NCBI GenBank assembly: GCA_020402865.1
Contig: JADBYT010000009.1
Span: forward strand, 62,001 to 126,000
Length of the DNA stretch: 64,000 nt
Direction of reading: 5' to 3'
Source of the DNA: Bacteroidota bacterium
GTDB lineage: Bacteria > Bacteroidota > Bacteroidia > Palsa-965
The first letter of the stretch is position 1. Each line of letters begins with the position of its first letter. Under the pieces are notes generated by a model that saw only the letters and a list, made by a program, of their open reading frames with translations, did no database searches and was not told where the DNA came from. The translations under genes and the position numbers were made by a program. This document shows, piece after piece, positions 9,176 to 18,284 of this stretch.

Positions 9176-9943
9176 TTATTGAACGTTTAAAAGTTCAACC
9201 ACCAGCTCAGCCGCAGCAGCACCCGAATTTTGCTGCTGTCCGGTAATCAGGTTTCCGTCCTGAATTACATACGAGGAAAACGGCGCGGCCACTTTAAACG
9301 TGGTGCCATGCAGCTTGCGGGCCTCGTCCTCAATGCGGTAAGGCTGTATCTTCTGCCCCACAGCCTGATCGGCAAAGTCTTCTTCGGCATTGGCAAAGCC
9401 TGTCCACGTTTTACCGTTCACCAGCAGTTCGCCGTTTGATTTTTTTGCATCGAGCAGCAGTGCGGTGGAATGACACACGGCAGCAGCTGGTTTACCCGCT
9501 TCGTAAAACGAGGCAAAAAGTTGCTGCAGCGCTTCGTTACCACGGAATGTGTACATGGGCCCTTGTCCGCCCACCAGAAACACCGCAGCATAGTCATGGT
9601 GACTTACCTCGCTCAGCTTGCGAGTATTTTCCAGCCGTTGCTTAAAATCGGCTTTCTGCAAGTAACCCAGCGAAATCACATCGTGCGCCGAATAGCCGCT
9701 CGCATCATTCGGATCCGAGTAACCGTCCATCATTACCATACCGCCTTCGGTAGAAACAAATTCCGTTTCAAAACCGGCTTCCTCAAACACACGCAGCGGA
9801 TGCGTAAGCTCAGCCGCCCAGAAACCTATGGGCCAGCCCGTTTGACCTGATACAGCCGGCGAACTCAGCACCAGCAGAATTTTTCCCTTTGCAGGCGCAC
9901 CATGAAAGTGCACATACTTCACTTGTTCTTTTACAGTTGACAT
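9176..9943 (-). CDS. DJ-1/PfpI-family protein (class I glutamine-amidotransferase-like)
   Basis: The frame is open to 9979, but the ATG at 9943 (MSTVKEQVKYVHFHG) is preferred because the extra 12 codons derive from an ATTCATTCAT simple repeat. The 255-residue product has the nucleophile elbow AAVCHSTALLL (Cys), an upstream acidic stretch (VSTEGG) and the lid WPIGFWAAELTHP seen in HchA/YajL-type proteins. Relatives act as glyoxalase III, deglycases or chaperones under carbonyl stress. It is the first gene of the six-gene minus-strand run and diverges from the HxlR gene, its probable regulator. Confidence 0.82.
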   Translation of the reverse strand: MSTVKEQVKYVHFHGAPAKGKILLVLSSPAVSGQTGWPIGFWAAELTHPLRVFEEAGFETEFVSTEGGMVMMDGYSDPNDASGYSAHDVISLGYLQKADFKQRLENTRKLSEVSHHDYAAVFLVGGQGPMYTFRGNEALQQLFASFYEAGKPAAAVCHSTALLLDAKKSNGELLVNGKTWTGFANAEEDFADQAVGQKIQPYRIEDEARKLHGTTFKVAAPFSSYVIQDGNLITGQQQNSGAAAAELVVELLNVQ

Positions 9944-10067
9944 ATTATGTAGTGTGATCGATGAATGAATGAACGCCATGTCCGTTAACTGAAATTTTCT
10001 TCCGCATCAGCACAGCGTTTGTTGTTTTCACACTGCAAATCTGGCAACATGTATTACCTTAGTCAAT

Positions 10068-10109
10068 ATACTTACTCTTTAAAGCGATACTCACTTTTAG
10101 GAAAGTATC
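10068..10109. promoter_or_regulatory. Candidate HxlR operator between divergent promoters
   Basis: An inverted repeat GATACT (10086-10091) / AGTATC (10104-10109) with a 12-base spacer lies just before the HxlR start. A related direct copy (ATACTTACT at 10068-10076, ATACTCACT at 10087-10095) is spaced 19 bp. This arrangement in a divergent intergenic region suits dimeric winged-helix binding. No footprint evidence is available. Confidence 0.4.
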
Positions 10110-10132
10110 AGTAAAATCAACACATACAGCAC

Positions 10133-10534
10133 ATGCCTGAATTTCTCTTCAACAACAAACTCTACTACAATCCAGTTGAATTTGCCATGGATCGCATTGG
10201 CGGTACCTGGAAAATGCCTGTACTCTGGCGGCTGCGCGATGGCAAAAAACGCTACAGCGAACTCAAAAACGATATTCCGCACATCACCCATAAAATGCTC
10301 ACCAGCCAGCTCCGCGAACTTGAAGAAGAAGGCTTCATTACCCGAAAGGTGTATGCAGTGGTGCCGCCAAAGGTGGAATACAGCTTAACCGCACGCGGCA
10401 AACGCGCTATTGTGGTGGTTGATTATATCCGTAATTATGGGTTGGAATTGATGAAGGAATTCGGGGTGAAGGAGAAAAAGGCGGGTAGTGGGAAAACTAC
10501 AGGTAAAATAAAAAGAGGCAACGCGAAAAGCTGA
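10133..10534 (+). CDS. HxlR-family winged-helix transcriptional regulator
   Basis: A 133-residue regulator. The opening GGTWKMPVLWRLRDG is the HxlR signature, followed by the recognition region ITHKMLTSQLRELEEEGF and the wing VEYSLTARGK. A basic tail rich in Lys follows. Family members such as YodB and HypR repress genes for electrophile, quinone or aldehyde stress and are often encoded beside their targets. The gene diverges from the DJ-1/VOC/SDR run, which fits that role. No conserved N-terminal Cys is apparent in the first few residues, so redox sensing through that Cys is not supported. Confidence 0.9.
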   Translation: MPEFLFNNKLYYNPVEFAMDRIGGTWKMPVLWRLRDGKKRYSELKNDIPHITHKMLTSQLRELEEEGFITRKVYAVVPPKVEYSLTARGKRAIVVVDYIRNYGLELMKEFGVKEKKAGSGKTTGKIKRGNAKS

Positions 10535-10567
10535 GGTCTCAGATTCAGGTTTTTGTGGAGAAACACA

Positions 10568-11118
10568 GAGCGGGGAAAAGAAAATACGACTGTGTAGGGA
10601 AGCTGGTAAAGAGCGAGTAAGAGAACGAGAGCGAGGGAAAGAAATACGATTGTGTAGGGAAGTTGGTAAAGAGCGAGTAAGAGAACGAGAGCGGGGGAAA
10701 GAAAATACGATTGTGTAGGGAAGCTGGTAAAGAGCGAGTAAGAGAACGAGAGCGGGGGAAAGCAAATACGACTGTGTAGGGAAGCTGGCGAAGAGCGAGA
10801 ATGAGAACGAGAGCGGGGGAAAGAAAGTACGACTGTGTAGGGAAGCTGGTAAAGAGCGAGTAAGAGAACGAGAGCGGGGGAAAGAAAGTACGACTGTGCA
10901 GGGAAGCTGGTAAAGAGCGAGAATGAGAACGAGAGCGGGGGAAAGAAAGTACGACTGTGTAGGGAAGCTGGTAAAGAGCGAGTAAGAGAACGAGAGCGGG
11001 GGAAAGAAATACAATTGTGTAGGGAAGCTGGTAAAGAGCGAGAATGAGAACGAGAGCGGGGAAAAGAAAATACAATTGTGTAGGGAAGCTGGTAAAGAGC
11101 GAGAATGAGAACGAGAGC
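10568..11118 (+). repeat. Tandem array of nine 60-61 bp repeats
   Basis: Nine full units begin at 10568, 10629, 10689, 10750, 10811, 10872, 10933, 10994 and 11054, with a partial tenth at 11115. Each starts GAGCGGGG, passes a conserved TGTGTAGGGAAGCTGGTAAA and ends in AGAGCGAG and AGAACGAGAGC. The plus strand is strongly purine-rich. Units differ by a few substitutions and single-base length changes. The period is not a multiple of three, so the open frames through it rotate and are not genes. It sits between the HxlR gene and the tRNA-Leu terminator. Confidence 0.92.
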
Positions 11119-11167
11119 AAAAAAAACAGAGCGAGGAACATCGCTCTCGCTCTGTTCCTCGCTCTGT
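11119..11167 (-). terminator. Intrinsic terminator of the tRNA-Leu transcript
   Basis: On the minus strand a 14-bp perfect stem (11154-11167 with 11126-11139, 14-base loop) is followed directly by eight T (A-run 11119-11126). It lies 6 bp after the end of tRNA-Leu. The stem contains the AGAGCGAG word also found in every unit of the adjacent repeat array. Confidence 0.85.
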
Positions 11168-11172
11168 ATCCG

Positions 11173-11256
11173 TACCCGAGGCGGGACTTGAACCCGCACG
11201 GCCGCAAGGCCAAGGGATTTTAAGTCCCTCGTGTCTACCGATTCCACCACCCGGGC
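11173..11256 (-). tRNA. tRNA-Leu (anticodon UAA)
   Basis: The minus strand gives an 84-nt class II tRNA: acceptor GCCCGGG pairing with CTCGGGT, D-arm with GGTGGAATCGGTAGAC, anticodon arm GGGACTTAAAATCCC with anticodon TAA, a long variable arm (GGCC...GGCC type) and T-arm GGGTTCAAGTCCC. The 3' CCA is not encoded. It is read from the same promoter as the upstream tRNA-Gly, with a hairpin between them. Confidence 0.93.
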
Positions 11257-11282
11257 TTGCATCAACGGTTTAGGTTGGTTGC

Positions 11283-11310
11283 AAAAAAAAAGCCGGATAT
11301 ACCGGCTTTT
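11283..11310 (-). terminator. Hairpin terminator between tRNA-Gly and tRNA-Leu
   Basis: AAAAGCCGG and CCGGCTTTT form a 9-bp stem around TATAT immediately after the tRNA-Gly CCA, and are followed on the minus strand by a T-run (A-run 11283-11291). It would limit or attenuate read-through into tRNA-Leu. Confidence 0.75.
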
Positions 11311-11385
11311 GGAGCGGAAAACGAGGTTCGAACTCGCGACCTCAACCTTGGCAAGGTTGCGCTCTACCAACTGAGCTATTTCCGC
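11310..11385 (-). tRNA. tRNA-Gly (anticodon GCC)
   Basis: A 76-nt cloverleaf on the minus strand: acceptor GCGGAAA / TTTCCGC, D-arm AGCTCAGTTGGTAGAGC, anticodon arm CAACCTTGCCAAGGTTG with anticodon GCC, T-arm CGAGTTCGAACCTCG, discriminator T and an encoded CCA. It is the first tRNA after the promoter at 11434-11464. Confidence 0.95.
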
Positions 11386-11433
11386 AGGTGTTTCTAAAGA
11401 ACGTCCCAAACCGTTCGTGTTGATTTGGGAGCA

Positions 11434-11464
11434 CAAAAATAGTGCTGTGTTTCAATTCTGCAAA
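11434..11464 (-). promoter_or_regulatory. Bacteroidota-type sigma promoter for the tRNA pair
   Basis: Read on the minus strand: TTTG (11461-11464), a 19-base spacer, then TATTTTTG (11434-11441). This matches the primary-sigma consensus of the phylum (-33 TTTG, -7 TAnnTTTG). The expected transcription start is about 40 bases before tRNA-Gly. Confidence 0.75.
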
Positions 11465-11494
11465 ATTTTTTACGTCTTTTTTACAAATCACTGT

Positions 11495-11540
11495 AAATCA
11501 GCCCGCCGAATTTGCTTTTGAAGGCGCGGCGGGCTGATTT
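11495..11540 (-). terminator. Hairpin downstream of the SPFH gene
   Basis: A perfect 14-bp inverted repeat (AAATCAGCCCGCCG at 11495-11508, its complement at 11527-11540) with an 18-base loop lies 40 bp after the stop of the SPFH gene and before the tRNA promoter. There is no immediate T-run, so termination is likely but unproven. Confidence 0.5.
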
Positions 11541-11580
11541 GGACGGGGATGTGTATGCTTTCAGAACCAATGAGGCTGCC

Positions 11581-12375
11581 TTATTTCGGGTCGGCCTGAA
11601 TCATGACCTGCTGCGAGGGGCCGTTCATGAGGATTACTTTGGCGTTTTGCGACAGCGCCAGTTCGCGCATGGCCTGAATTTGCAGCCATTGCAGGGTGGT
11701 ATCGTTGAGGCCTTGTCCTACTATTTGCTGGGCATCGCGCACGCCCTCGGCTTCTATGCGTTTGCGTTCGGCTTCAAGACGTTCGCGCTGAAGCACAAAC
11801 TGCATTTGCTGCGCTTCCTGCTCGGCTTTCAGCTTCTGCTCAATGGCCTGTGCAAGTCCGGGCGGGAGCTGAATGCTTTTGAGCAGCACCTGTTCAATTT
11901 CAAAGCCCCGTGCATTGAGCACGGCATTCATGCTGTCGGCTATTTCCTTTTCAATGATGGCGCGGGCACTCGAATACATGTCTTTGGCATCATAGCGCGC
12001 TGTGGCATCGGCCGCTTTGGAGCGGAACACGCTTAAAATCATCACACTCTCATAATCAGGCCCGATGGTTTCGATGATTTTCGAAGCCATTTCGGGCTTG
12101 ATGTGGTAAAGAATGGATACACTGGTTGACACGTTTACACCTTCCTTCGAGGGCAGATCGAGCCTCAGCTCCACATTCTGCGTGCGGATGGGCACTTTAA
12201 TAATACGTGTGGTAAACGGGAAAAACAGCTTGGCTCCGGGTTGTATGGTTTTCGGATCCAGTTTTCCCAAACGGCGCTTCACCCCTACCTCTCCCTGCCT
12301 GATTACTGTACAGCCCGTTAAAATGGCTACCAAAATGGTAACCACAATCATCATTTTTCCTGAGATAAGTTTCAT
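11581..12375 (-). CDS. SPFH/Band 7 (prohibitin-like) protein with lipobox
   Basis: A 264-residue protein. The N-terminal hydrophobic helix ends in ILTGC, a lipobox-like site, so the mature protein may be a lipoprotein rather than a simple membrane-anchored one. The SPFH domain follows (GEVGVKRRLGKLDP, then SVSILYHIKPE and the AIIEKEIADSMNAVLNARGF helix), ending in a charged coiled coil (KLKAEQEAQQMQ to EAERKRIEAEGVRDA). Prohibitin relatives form ring assemblies at membranes and modulate proteases. It stands alone, with a hairpin downstream. Confidence 0.88.
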   Translation of the reverse strand: MKLISGKMMIVVTILVAILTGCTVIRQGEVGVKRRLGKLDPKTIQPGAKLFFPFTTRIIKVPIRTQNVELRLDLPSKEGVNVSTSVSILYHIKPEMASKIIETIGPDYESVMILSVFRSKAADATARYDAKDMYSSARAIIEKEIADSMNAVLNARGFEIEQVLLKSIQLPPGLAQAIEQKLKAEQEAQQMQFVLQRERLEAERKRIEAEGVRDAQQIVGQGLNDTTLQWLQIQAMRELALSQNAKVILMNGPSQQVMIQADPK

Positions 12376-12468
12376 ATTATACTGTTTTTAAGGGTTTTAT
12401 TTGTACTGTAAGAAACACACAAACCCTGCCGTTGTGCAGGAAATACGATTAAAAGCCTGTTAAACAAA

Positions 12469-12500
12469 TTGTTTATTTCCATAGAAATGCGCTACATTTA
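12469..12500 (+). promoter_or_regulatory. Possible promoter of the TerB-like gene
   Basis: TTG (12469-12471), a 21-base spacer and TACATTTA (12493-12500) resemble the phylum's -33/-7 boxes with one mismatch in the -7 element, about 46 bases before the ATG. Weak but well placed. Confidence 0.35.
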
Positions 12501-12546
12501 AACTGCAAATCAGCACCACTGAAACGAACTAAACTATCTATACAAA

Positions 12547-12915
12547 ATGCCACACAAACTCAATAAACCGCTGGCGGGCTATCATCTGCTGATGATTCTC
12601 TCTCAGGTTGACGGTAAATTTGACAAGGAAGCGGGCGATATTATCGTAGAATACCTCCGGGAAAATTTCCCCTTCCGCGTAAACCTCGATTACGAAATAG
12701 AAGAACTCAGCATGCTTACACCCGATCAGTATGAAGCCCATTTTGAGCGGTGTATGAATGATTTTTACGATGATTCAACCGACGATGAGCGTAATCATTT
12801 CCTCGATTTTGCCGTGAAACTTACCAAAACGGATAATGTGATTTCAGAAAACGAAAATCACTACCTCGCTCTGCTGTTCAACGCCTGGGCGCCGGAGTTT
12901 GAGGAAGAAGTATGA
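12547..12915 (+). CDS. TerB-like small acidic helical protein
   Basis: A 122-residue acidic protein. The pattern LMILSQVDGKFDKEAGDII and, near the end, LDFAVKLTKTDNVISENENH is that of two TerB/DjlA-type helical modules, which carry acidic metal-binding positions. TerB proteins occur in tellurite/stress systems and as scaffolds; no ter partner genes are adjacent, so the role is unknown. It is monocistronic, with a promoter-like element before and a strong terminator after it. Confidence 0.7.
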   Translation: MPHKLNKPLAGYHLLMILSQVDGKFDKEAGDIIVEYLRENFPFRVNLDYEIEELSMLTPDQYEAHFERCMNDFYDDSTDDERNHFLDFAVKLTKTDNVISENENHYLALLFNAWAPEFEEEV

Positions 12916-12968
12916 TCGGCTGCTGACGGAAGAGCCAACAAACAAACAAGTGAATACGCTCATCAACT

Positions 12969-13014
12969 GCGGGAAACTATGTCAGCAAAACTGACATAAT
13001 TTCCCGCTTTTTTT
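12969..13014 (+). terminator. Intrinsic terminator after the TerB-like gene
   Basis: GCGGGAAACTATGTCAG pairs with CTGACATAATTTCCCGC around a CAAAA loop, followed by seven T. It stands between the TerB-like gene and the convergent end of mutS. Confidence 0.88.
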
Positions 13015-13064
13015 GTGAAGTCTGTGAGTTTGCGCGATAAAGCCGGTGAAACCCGGTGACGGGT

Positions 13065-15701
13065 TTACTTCCCGCCAATCAATTTCTTAATTTCATTCAG
13101 CTTCATCAACGCCTCTACCGGGGTGAGCTGATTGATGTCGGTTTGCAGAATTTCTTCCTTGATTTGTTCGAGCACAGGATCATCGAGCTGGAAGAAGCTG
13201 AGCTGAAAGTTTTCTTCCTGCTGCTTAACGGCTTTCTGCTTTTTAGGGCTGTTCATGAGTTCGCCGGCGCTGTGCGATTTTTCCAGCTGCACGAGTACTT
13301 CGCCGGCACGTTCTACCACTTTGCGCGGCATACCGGCCATGCGGGCCACGTGAATACCAAAGCTGTGTTCGCTGCCGCCGGGCACGAGTTTGCGCATGAA
13401 CAGTACTTTATTGCCTACTTCCTTTACACTTACATTGAAATTGCGGATACGCGGAAAGCGTTCGGCCATTTCATTAAGTTCGTGATAGTGTGTGGCAAAA
13501 AGTGTTTTGGCGCGCGCGGTGGGATGCTCATGCAGAAACTCGGCAATGGACCAGGCAATGGAAATACCGTCGTAGGTGCTTGTGCCGCGGCCTATTTCAT
13601 CGAGCAGTACAAGGCTGCGCATGGAAAGGTTGTTGAGGATGCTGGCCGTTTCGTTCATCTCCACCATAAAGGTTGATTCACCGGAAGAGATGTTGTCGCT
13701 TGCGCCCACGCGCGTAAAGATTTTATCCACCAGCCCGATTTCGGCGTGTGTGGCCGGCACAAAACAACCTATTTGCGCCAGCAGCACAATGAGCGCCGTT
13801 TGCCGCAGCAGGGCAGATTTACCGGCCATGTTGGGACCTGTAATCATTAACACCTGCTGGTGTTCGGGATCGAGGTAAATATCATTGGCAATGTAAGGCT
13901 CGCCGGGCGGAAGCTGCTGCTCGATAACCGGATGGCGGCCGCTTTTGATATCAATGATGTACGAATCGTTGATGTGCGGACGCACGTAGCCGTGTTGCTG
14001 TGCCAGCGTGGCAAAACCAATAAAGCAATCGAGCCGGGCAAGCTGCACGGCATTGTGCTGAATGGGCACAATCCACTCGGCCAGCGTACTCACCAGACCG
14101 GCAAACAACCTTGCCTCAATGGCCAGCATTTTTTCTTCGGCACCCAGAATTTTTTCTTCGTACTCTTTGAGTTCGGGCGTAATGTAGCGTTCGGCGTTTA
14201 CCAGTGTTTGCTTGCGTATCCACTCGGCCGGCACCTTGTCTTTGTGCGCGTTGGTTACTTCGAGGTAATAGCCGAACACGTTGTTAAACGCCACTTTGAG
14301 CGAGGTGATGCCCGTGCGTTCACTTTCGCGCTGCTGAATTTGCAGCAGGTAATCTTTTCCCGAGTACGCCAGGTGGCGAAGCTCATCGAGCTCGGCATCC
14401 ACGCCGGTGGCAATTACGTTGCCTTTGTTGACCAATGCCGGAGGATCGGCGCTGAGTTCGTGGGCAATGCGGCTGCGGATGGCCGTGCAAAGATTGATTT
14501 GTCCGGCAATGGCCTGCAGTGCCGGTTCCGATTCGCAGCCCTGCTGTATTTCGGGCAGCACATCGAGCGCACGGCGCAGCTGCAATAGTTCGCGCGGGTT
14601 GATGCGTGCGGCAGCGGCTTTGGCCACAAGGCGTTCGAGATCGCCGGTTTGTTTGATGAGTTCGGCCATCTGTTCGCGCAGCGTGGCATTGCCCAGCAAA
14701 GCCTGCACGCGCTCAAGACGATCGTTTATGCCCGCTGCATCTTTAAGCGGCAGCGCCAGCCAGCGTTTGAGCAAACGCGCGCCCATGGGCGAAACCGTGC
14801 GGTCGATTACATCAATAAGTGTGCGGGCATTATCGTTTGGTGAGGCAAACAGCTCAAGGTTGCGCATCGTGAAGCGGTCGAGCCACACGTGGCTGTCTTC
14901 TTCAATGCGTGCAATGCCTGCAATATGCTGTACGCGCTCGTGCTGTGTTTCGCTGAGGTAGTGCAGCGCGGCGCCTGCGGCAATTACACCGGCCGGCATG
15001 TTTTCGATACCAAAGCCTTTGAGCGAAAGTGTGCCGAAATGGCTGAGCAGTTTTTCCTGGGCAAAGGTTTCGGTAAACACCCAGTCTTCGAGACCGAAGA
15101 TGTACATCTTTTCGCCGAAGTGTTCGGTGAAGGTGGTACGGCGGTTTTTCTGGAAAAGTACTTCGCTTGGCTTCAGGCCCTGCAGGAGTTTTTCGATGTA
15201 AGCCATATCGCCCTGCGCCACCAGAAACTCGCCGGTGGACACATCGAGAAAAGCTGCGCCGGTGAGGCGTTCGCCAAGATGCACCGCTGCCAGAAAATTG
15301 TTGGAGCGGTGATCGAGAATTTTATCGTTGAATGAAACGCCGGGGGTGAGCAGCTCGGTAACGCCGCGTTTTACAATGGTTTTGGTGAGCTTGGGATCTT
15401 CGAGCTGATCGCAGATGGCCACGCGCATGCCGGCGCGCACGAGTTTGGGAAGGTAGCTGTCGAGCGAATGATGCGGAAAACCGGCCAGTTCAATGTGCGA
15501 GGCGGCGCCATTGGCGCGTTTGGTGAGCACAATGCCCAGCACGGCGGCGGCGCGTTTGGCATCCTCGCCAAAGGTTTCGTAAAAATCGCCCACGCGGAAA
15601 AGCAGCAGGGCATCAGGGTATTTCGCCTTGATGCTGTTGTACTGCTTCATAAGCGGTGTTTCGGCGGGTTCGCCGTTCGGACCGGCCTTCGCTTTTGCCA
15701 T
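13065..15701 (-). CDS. mutS: DNA mismatch repair protein MutS
   Basis: An 878-residue full-length MutS that recognises mismatches and small loops and starts methyl-independent repair with MutL. Visible features: the mismatch-reading Phe-x-Glu in [11 protein letters not shown] (Phe40, Glu42), the connector and lever/clamp region, the ABC ATPase with Walker A GPNMAGKS (622-629), the signature [12 protein letters not shown], Walker [17 protein letters not shown], the His-loop ATHYHEL, and a C-terminal helical dimerisation tail ending [10 protein letters not shown]. It diverges from proC, with a TATTTTTG -7-like element at 15709-15716 only a few bases before the ATG. Confidence 0.98.
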   Translation of the reverse strand: MAKAKAGPNGEPAETPLMKQYNSIKAKYPDALLLFRVGDFYETFGEDAKRAAAVLGIVLTKRANGAASHIELAGFPHHSLDSYLPKLVRAGMRVAICDQLEDPKLTKTIVKRGVTELLTPGVSFNDKILDHRSNNFLAAVHLGERLTGAAFLDVSTGEFLVAQGDMAYIEKLLQGLKPSEVLFQKNRRTTFTEHFGEKMYIFGLEDWVFTETFAQEKLLSHFGTLSLKGFGIENMPAGVIAAGAALHYLSETQHERVQHIAGIARIEEDSHVWLDRFTMRNLELFASPNDNARTLIDVIDRTVSPMGARLLKRWLALPLKDAAGINDRLERVQALLGNATLREQMAELIKQTGDLERLVAKAAAARINPRELLQLRRALDVLPEIQQGCESEPALQAIAGQINLCTAIRSRIAHELSADPPALVNKGNVIATGVDAELDELRHLAYSGKDYLLQIQQRESERTGITSLKVAFNNVFGYYLEVTNAHKDKVPAEWIRKQTLVNAERYITPELKEYEEKILGAEEKMLAIEARLFAGLVSTLAEWIVPIQHNAVQLARLDCFIGFATLAQQHGYVRPHINDSYIIDIKSGRHPVIEQQLPPGEPYIANDIYLDPEHQQVLMITGPNMAGKSALLRQTALIVLLAQIGCFVPATHAEIGLVDKIFTRVGASDNISSGESTFMVEMNETASILNNLSMRSLVLLDEIGRGTSTYDGISIAWSIAEFLHEHPTARAKTLFATHYHELNEMAERFPRIRNFNVSVKEVGNKVLFMRKLVPGGSEHSFGIHVARMAGMPRKVVERAGEVLVQLEKSHSAGELMNSPKKQKAVKQQEENFQLSFFQLDDPVLEQIKEEILQTDINQLTPVEALMKLNEIKKLIGGK

Positions 15702-15825
15702 AGTGGGGCAAAAATAGCGGTAAACGGGTGGTTAAGTATGGCAAACTTGTGAACAGAATTAAGGTTTTCTGTTAATTTCGCAGTGAAATTACACGCTCCA
15801 CACGCATTTTATCTAAACCTCTTTT

Positions 15826-16674
15826 ATGCGAATTTCCATAATCGGCTGCGGCAATATGGGGCTTGTATATGCCCGTGCATTTACGCGCTACAACTTGGTA
15901 AAACCCGGCAAGCTCCTGCTGGCCGAGAAAAACGAAGCACGCCGCGATGAACTCCGTCATTTTCACCTGGGCGAAGTAGTTCTGGTAAATGACCCCGCCA
16001 TATTGGAAAGTGATGTGTTGATTCTGGCCGTGAAACCGCAGGATTTTCCGGATGTGGCGCCGCAATTCCGAAACCGCCTGAAGCCGGGCACAGTGGTACT
16101 TTCCATTATGGCAGGCATCAGGCTGGCGCAACTGGAGGAAATGCTGGGACACACCACGCTGGTGCGTGCCATGCCCAATGCACCTGTAGAAGTGGGCATG
16201 GGCATAACCGGCTTCAGCGCCCACCTCTCGGCCACACGGGCACAGATACAGAAAGTGGAACACCTGCTGGCCAGCACCGGCCGCACCTTGTATTTCGAAG
16301 ATGAATCGCTGCTGGATGCCGTAACGGCGCTCAGTGGCAGCGGTCCGGCCTATTTCTACTACATTCTGCAGGCCATGATTGATGCCGGCAAACACCTCGG
16401 CCTTTCCGAAACCGAAAGCAGTTTGCTGGTAAAACATACCATGAACGGGGCCTTCCAGCTGGTAAATAATTCAAACCGGCCGTTTAACGAACTCATCAAA
16501 GCAGTAGCTTCACGCGGCGGTACTACGGAAGCAGCACTGAATGTATTTGAAGAAAAAGGCCTGCACAATACCATTGTGGAAGGAATTATCCGTGCCGAAG
16601 AACGCTCACGTCAGCTCTCCGAAAATACCTCTAAACCCGATCCAACCCTCAGCCAACCTGATTCACAATTGTAG
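15826..16674 (+). CDS. proC: Pyrroline-5-carboxylate reductase
   Basis: A 282-residue enzyme, slightly longer than usual because of a polar tail. It catalyses the NAD(P)H-dependent reduction of pyrroline-5-carboxylate to proline. The N-terminal Rossmann motif IIGCGNMG, the VKPQDFPDV loop and the family signature ALSGSGPAYFYYILQAM plus the helix ending ASRGGTTEAAL are all present. The ATG at 15826 follows a TAATTTCG -7-like box (15773-15780). It diverges from mutS. Confidence 0.96.
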   Translation: MRISIIGCGNMGLVYARAFTRYNLVKPGKLLLAEKNEARRDELRHFHLGEVVLVNDPAILESDVLILAVKPQDFPDVAPQFRNRLKPGTVVLSIMAGIRLAQLEEMLGHTTLVRAMPNAPVEVGMGITGFSAHLSATRAQIQKVEHLLASTGRTLYFEDESLLDAVTALSGSGPAYFYYILQAMIDAGKHLGLSETESSLLVKHTMNGAFQLVNNSNRPFNELIKAVASRGGTTEAALNVFEEKGLHNTIVEGIIRAEERSRQLSENTSKPDPTLSQPDSQL

Positions 16675-16963
16675 CCGCTCAGCAATTACACACCTGCATT
16701 ACGAACGCAGTTCCAAATCAGGCGCATTTGCAAAGAAAAAGTCGTCGGGCAGAAAATAGTTGTATCTTACGCCCAAGTCACTGGATCTGGTATTCTCTTC
16801 TGCTGCTCTGGCCCCCGCCTTTTATGCAGTTTTTTCTACTCTTTCCTGAAATCGTGTACTGCAAAAACGTCCTGCAGCTCACGACCCAATTTGCATCTTT
16901 CCCTGACTTAGGGCAAGATTCAGGACCGTGTGCCGAGCACTGGTTTTTATACAAAACAGGAAT

Positions 16964-18031
16964 ATGCAGAAAGTACGTTTTGCCAACGATCATAAATTAT
17001 TTACGGCTGCACTCAAGAGTAAGGTAAATAATTACTTCGCCCAGAATAACCTCAAACCCGTTGGAGATTTCAGGCTGTATATCAAAACCATCGTTTTCAT
17101 TACGCTGGCAGTAAGTTGTTATGCCGTGTTAATGATTGATGTATTACCCAATTGGGCGGCACTGCTTACCTGTGCCTTGCTTGGCATTTCATTCGCCGGA
17201 ATCGGATTTAATATTATGCACGATGGCGGACACAACAGCTATTCGAATAAAAAATGGGTGAATGAACTAATGGCTTATTCACTCAATCTGCTTGGAGGTA
17301 ATATTTATCTCTGGAAAATCAAACACAACTACAATCATCATTCATTCACCAATATTGACGGGATTGATGAAGATATTGACATACGTCCTTTTCTGCGCAC
17401 CGGCAACGACCAGCCCCTGCACCGCTATCACCGCTATCAGCATATTTACTGGGTGGTGCTTTATGGTATGGTTTACTTTGCCTGGATTTACATTAAGGAT
17501 TTTAAAAAATATTTCGGAGGGAGAATTGCAGACACCCAATTCAGAAAAATGAGCCGTGGTGAACATTTCATTTTCTGGATCAGCAAGCTGCTTTATCTCG
17601 GTATTTTCATTGCACTGCCCTCGCTGCGTCTCGGACTGCTGCCTGTGTTAACCGGCTACGCAGTAATGTCTGTGGTGTGCGGTTTCATTCTGGGTATTGT
17701 GTTTCAAATGGCACATGTAACTGAAGGTACAAGTGTGCATTCAACCCAAAAGGGAAAAGCCAGCGATATGAGCGACTGGTTTGTGCATCAGCTGCAGACT
17801 ACTGCAAACTTCAGTACAAAAAGCAAATTCGTTTCATGGTTTGCCGGCGGACTCAATTTTCAGGTTGAGCATCATTTGTTTCCTCAAATCAGTCATGTGC
17901 ATTACCCGGCCATTAATTTGCTGGTAAAGGATACGTGCAAAGAATACAACATCCGTTATTCGGAATATCCCACTTTCCTCGCTGCCGTTAAATCGCACGT
18001 GGAATACTTAAAGACTGTTGGCCGGCAGTAA
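16964..18031 (+). CDS. Membrane fatty acid desaturase (acyl-CoA/front-end type)
   Basis: The frame is open from 16928, but the ATG at 16964 (MQKVRFANDHK) has an AGGA six bases upstream and is chosen, giving 355 residues. The three histidine boxes of the diiron site are HDGGH (86-90), HNYNHH (121-126) and QVEHH (300-304); the glutamine in the third box marks linoleoyl-CoA/delta-5,6-type desaturases. Four to five membrane helices separate them. The protein would introduce a double bond into membrane acyl chains. Directly downstream is a cold-shock protein, which fits membrane adjustment to cold. Confidence 0.92.
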   Translation: MQKVRFANDHKLFTAALKSKVNNYFAQNNLKPVGDFRLYIKTIVFITLAVSCYAVLMIDVLPNWAALLTCALLGISFAGIGFNIMHDGGHNSYSNKKWVNELMAYSLNLLGGNIYLWKIKHNYNHHSFTNIDGIDEDIDIRPFLRTGNDQPLHRYHRYQHIYWVVLYGMVYFAWIYIKDFKKYFGGRIADTQFRKMSRGEHFIFWISKLLYLGIFIALPSLRLGLLPVLTGYAVMSVVCGFILGIVFQMAHVTEGTSVHSTQKGKASDMSDWFVHQLQTTANFSTKSKFVSWFAGGLNFQVEHHLFPQISHVHYPAINLLVKDTCKEYNIRYSEYPTFLAAVKSHVEYLKTVGRQ

Positions 18032-18092
18032 ACACAATTTCAGGCCGGGTGCACTTATCGTGCATCTGTTTCAATACTAATCATTCAATACA

Positions 18093-18284
18093 ATGAAAAC
18101 AGGTAAAGTAAAATTTTTCAATCAAACCAAAGGCTTTGGTTTTATTACTGATGACAGCAACGGACAGGAAATTTTCGTTCACATCAGCGGAACCAGAGAC
18201 GAAATTCGTCAGGACGATCAGGTTACGTTTGATACAGAAGAGGGCAAAAAAGGCCTTAATGCCGTAAATGTGCGCATTGCATAA
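18093..18284 (+). CDS. Cold-shock domain protein (Csp)
   Basis: A 63-residue single cold-shock domain. GKVKFFNQTKGFGFI carries RNP1 (KGFGFI), and EIFVHIS is RNP2. These OB-fold proteins bind single-stranded RNA/DNA and melt mRNA structure. It is encoded 61 bp after the desaturase and may share a transcript with it. Confidence 0.96.
   Translation: MKTGKVKFFNQTKGFGFITDDSNGQEIFVHISGTRDEIRQDDQVTFDTEEGKKGLNAVNVRIA

Noticed and set aside
10568..11118. CRISPR-like array
   Set aside because: Units are contiguous with no unique spacers, and no cas genes are nearby.
10385..11436. Three long minus-strand open frames through the repeat array
   Set aside because: The repeat period of 60-61 bp rotates the same SFPRSRS/SLPASLH-type peptide through all frames, and two of the frames run over tRNA genes.
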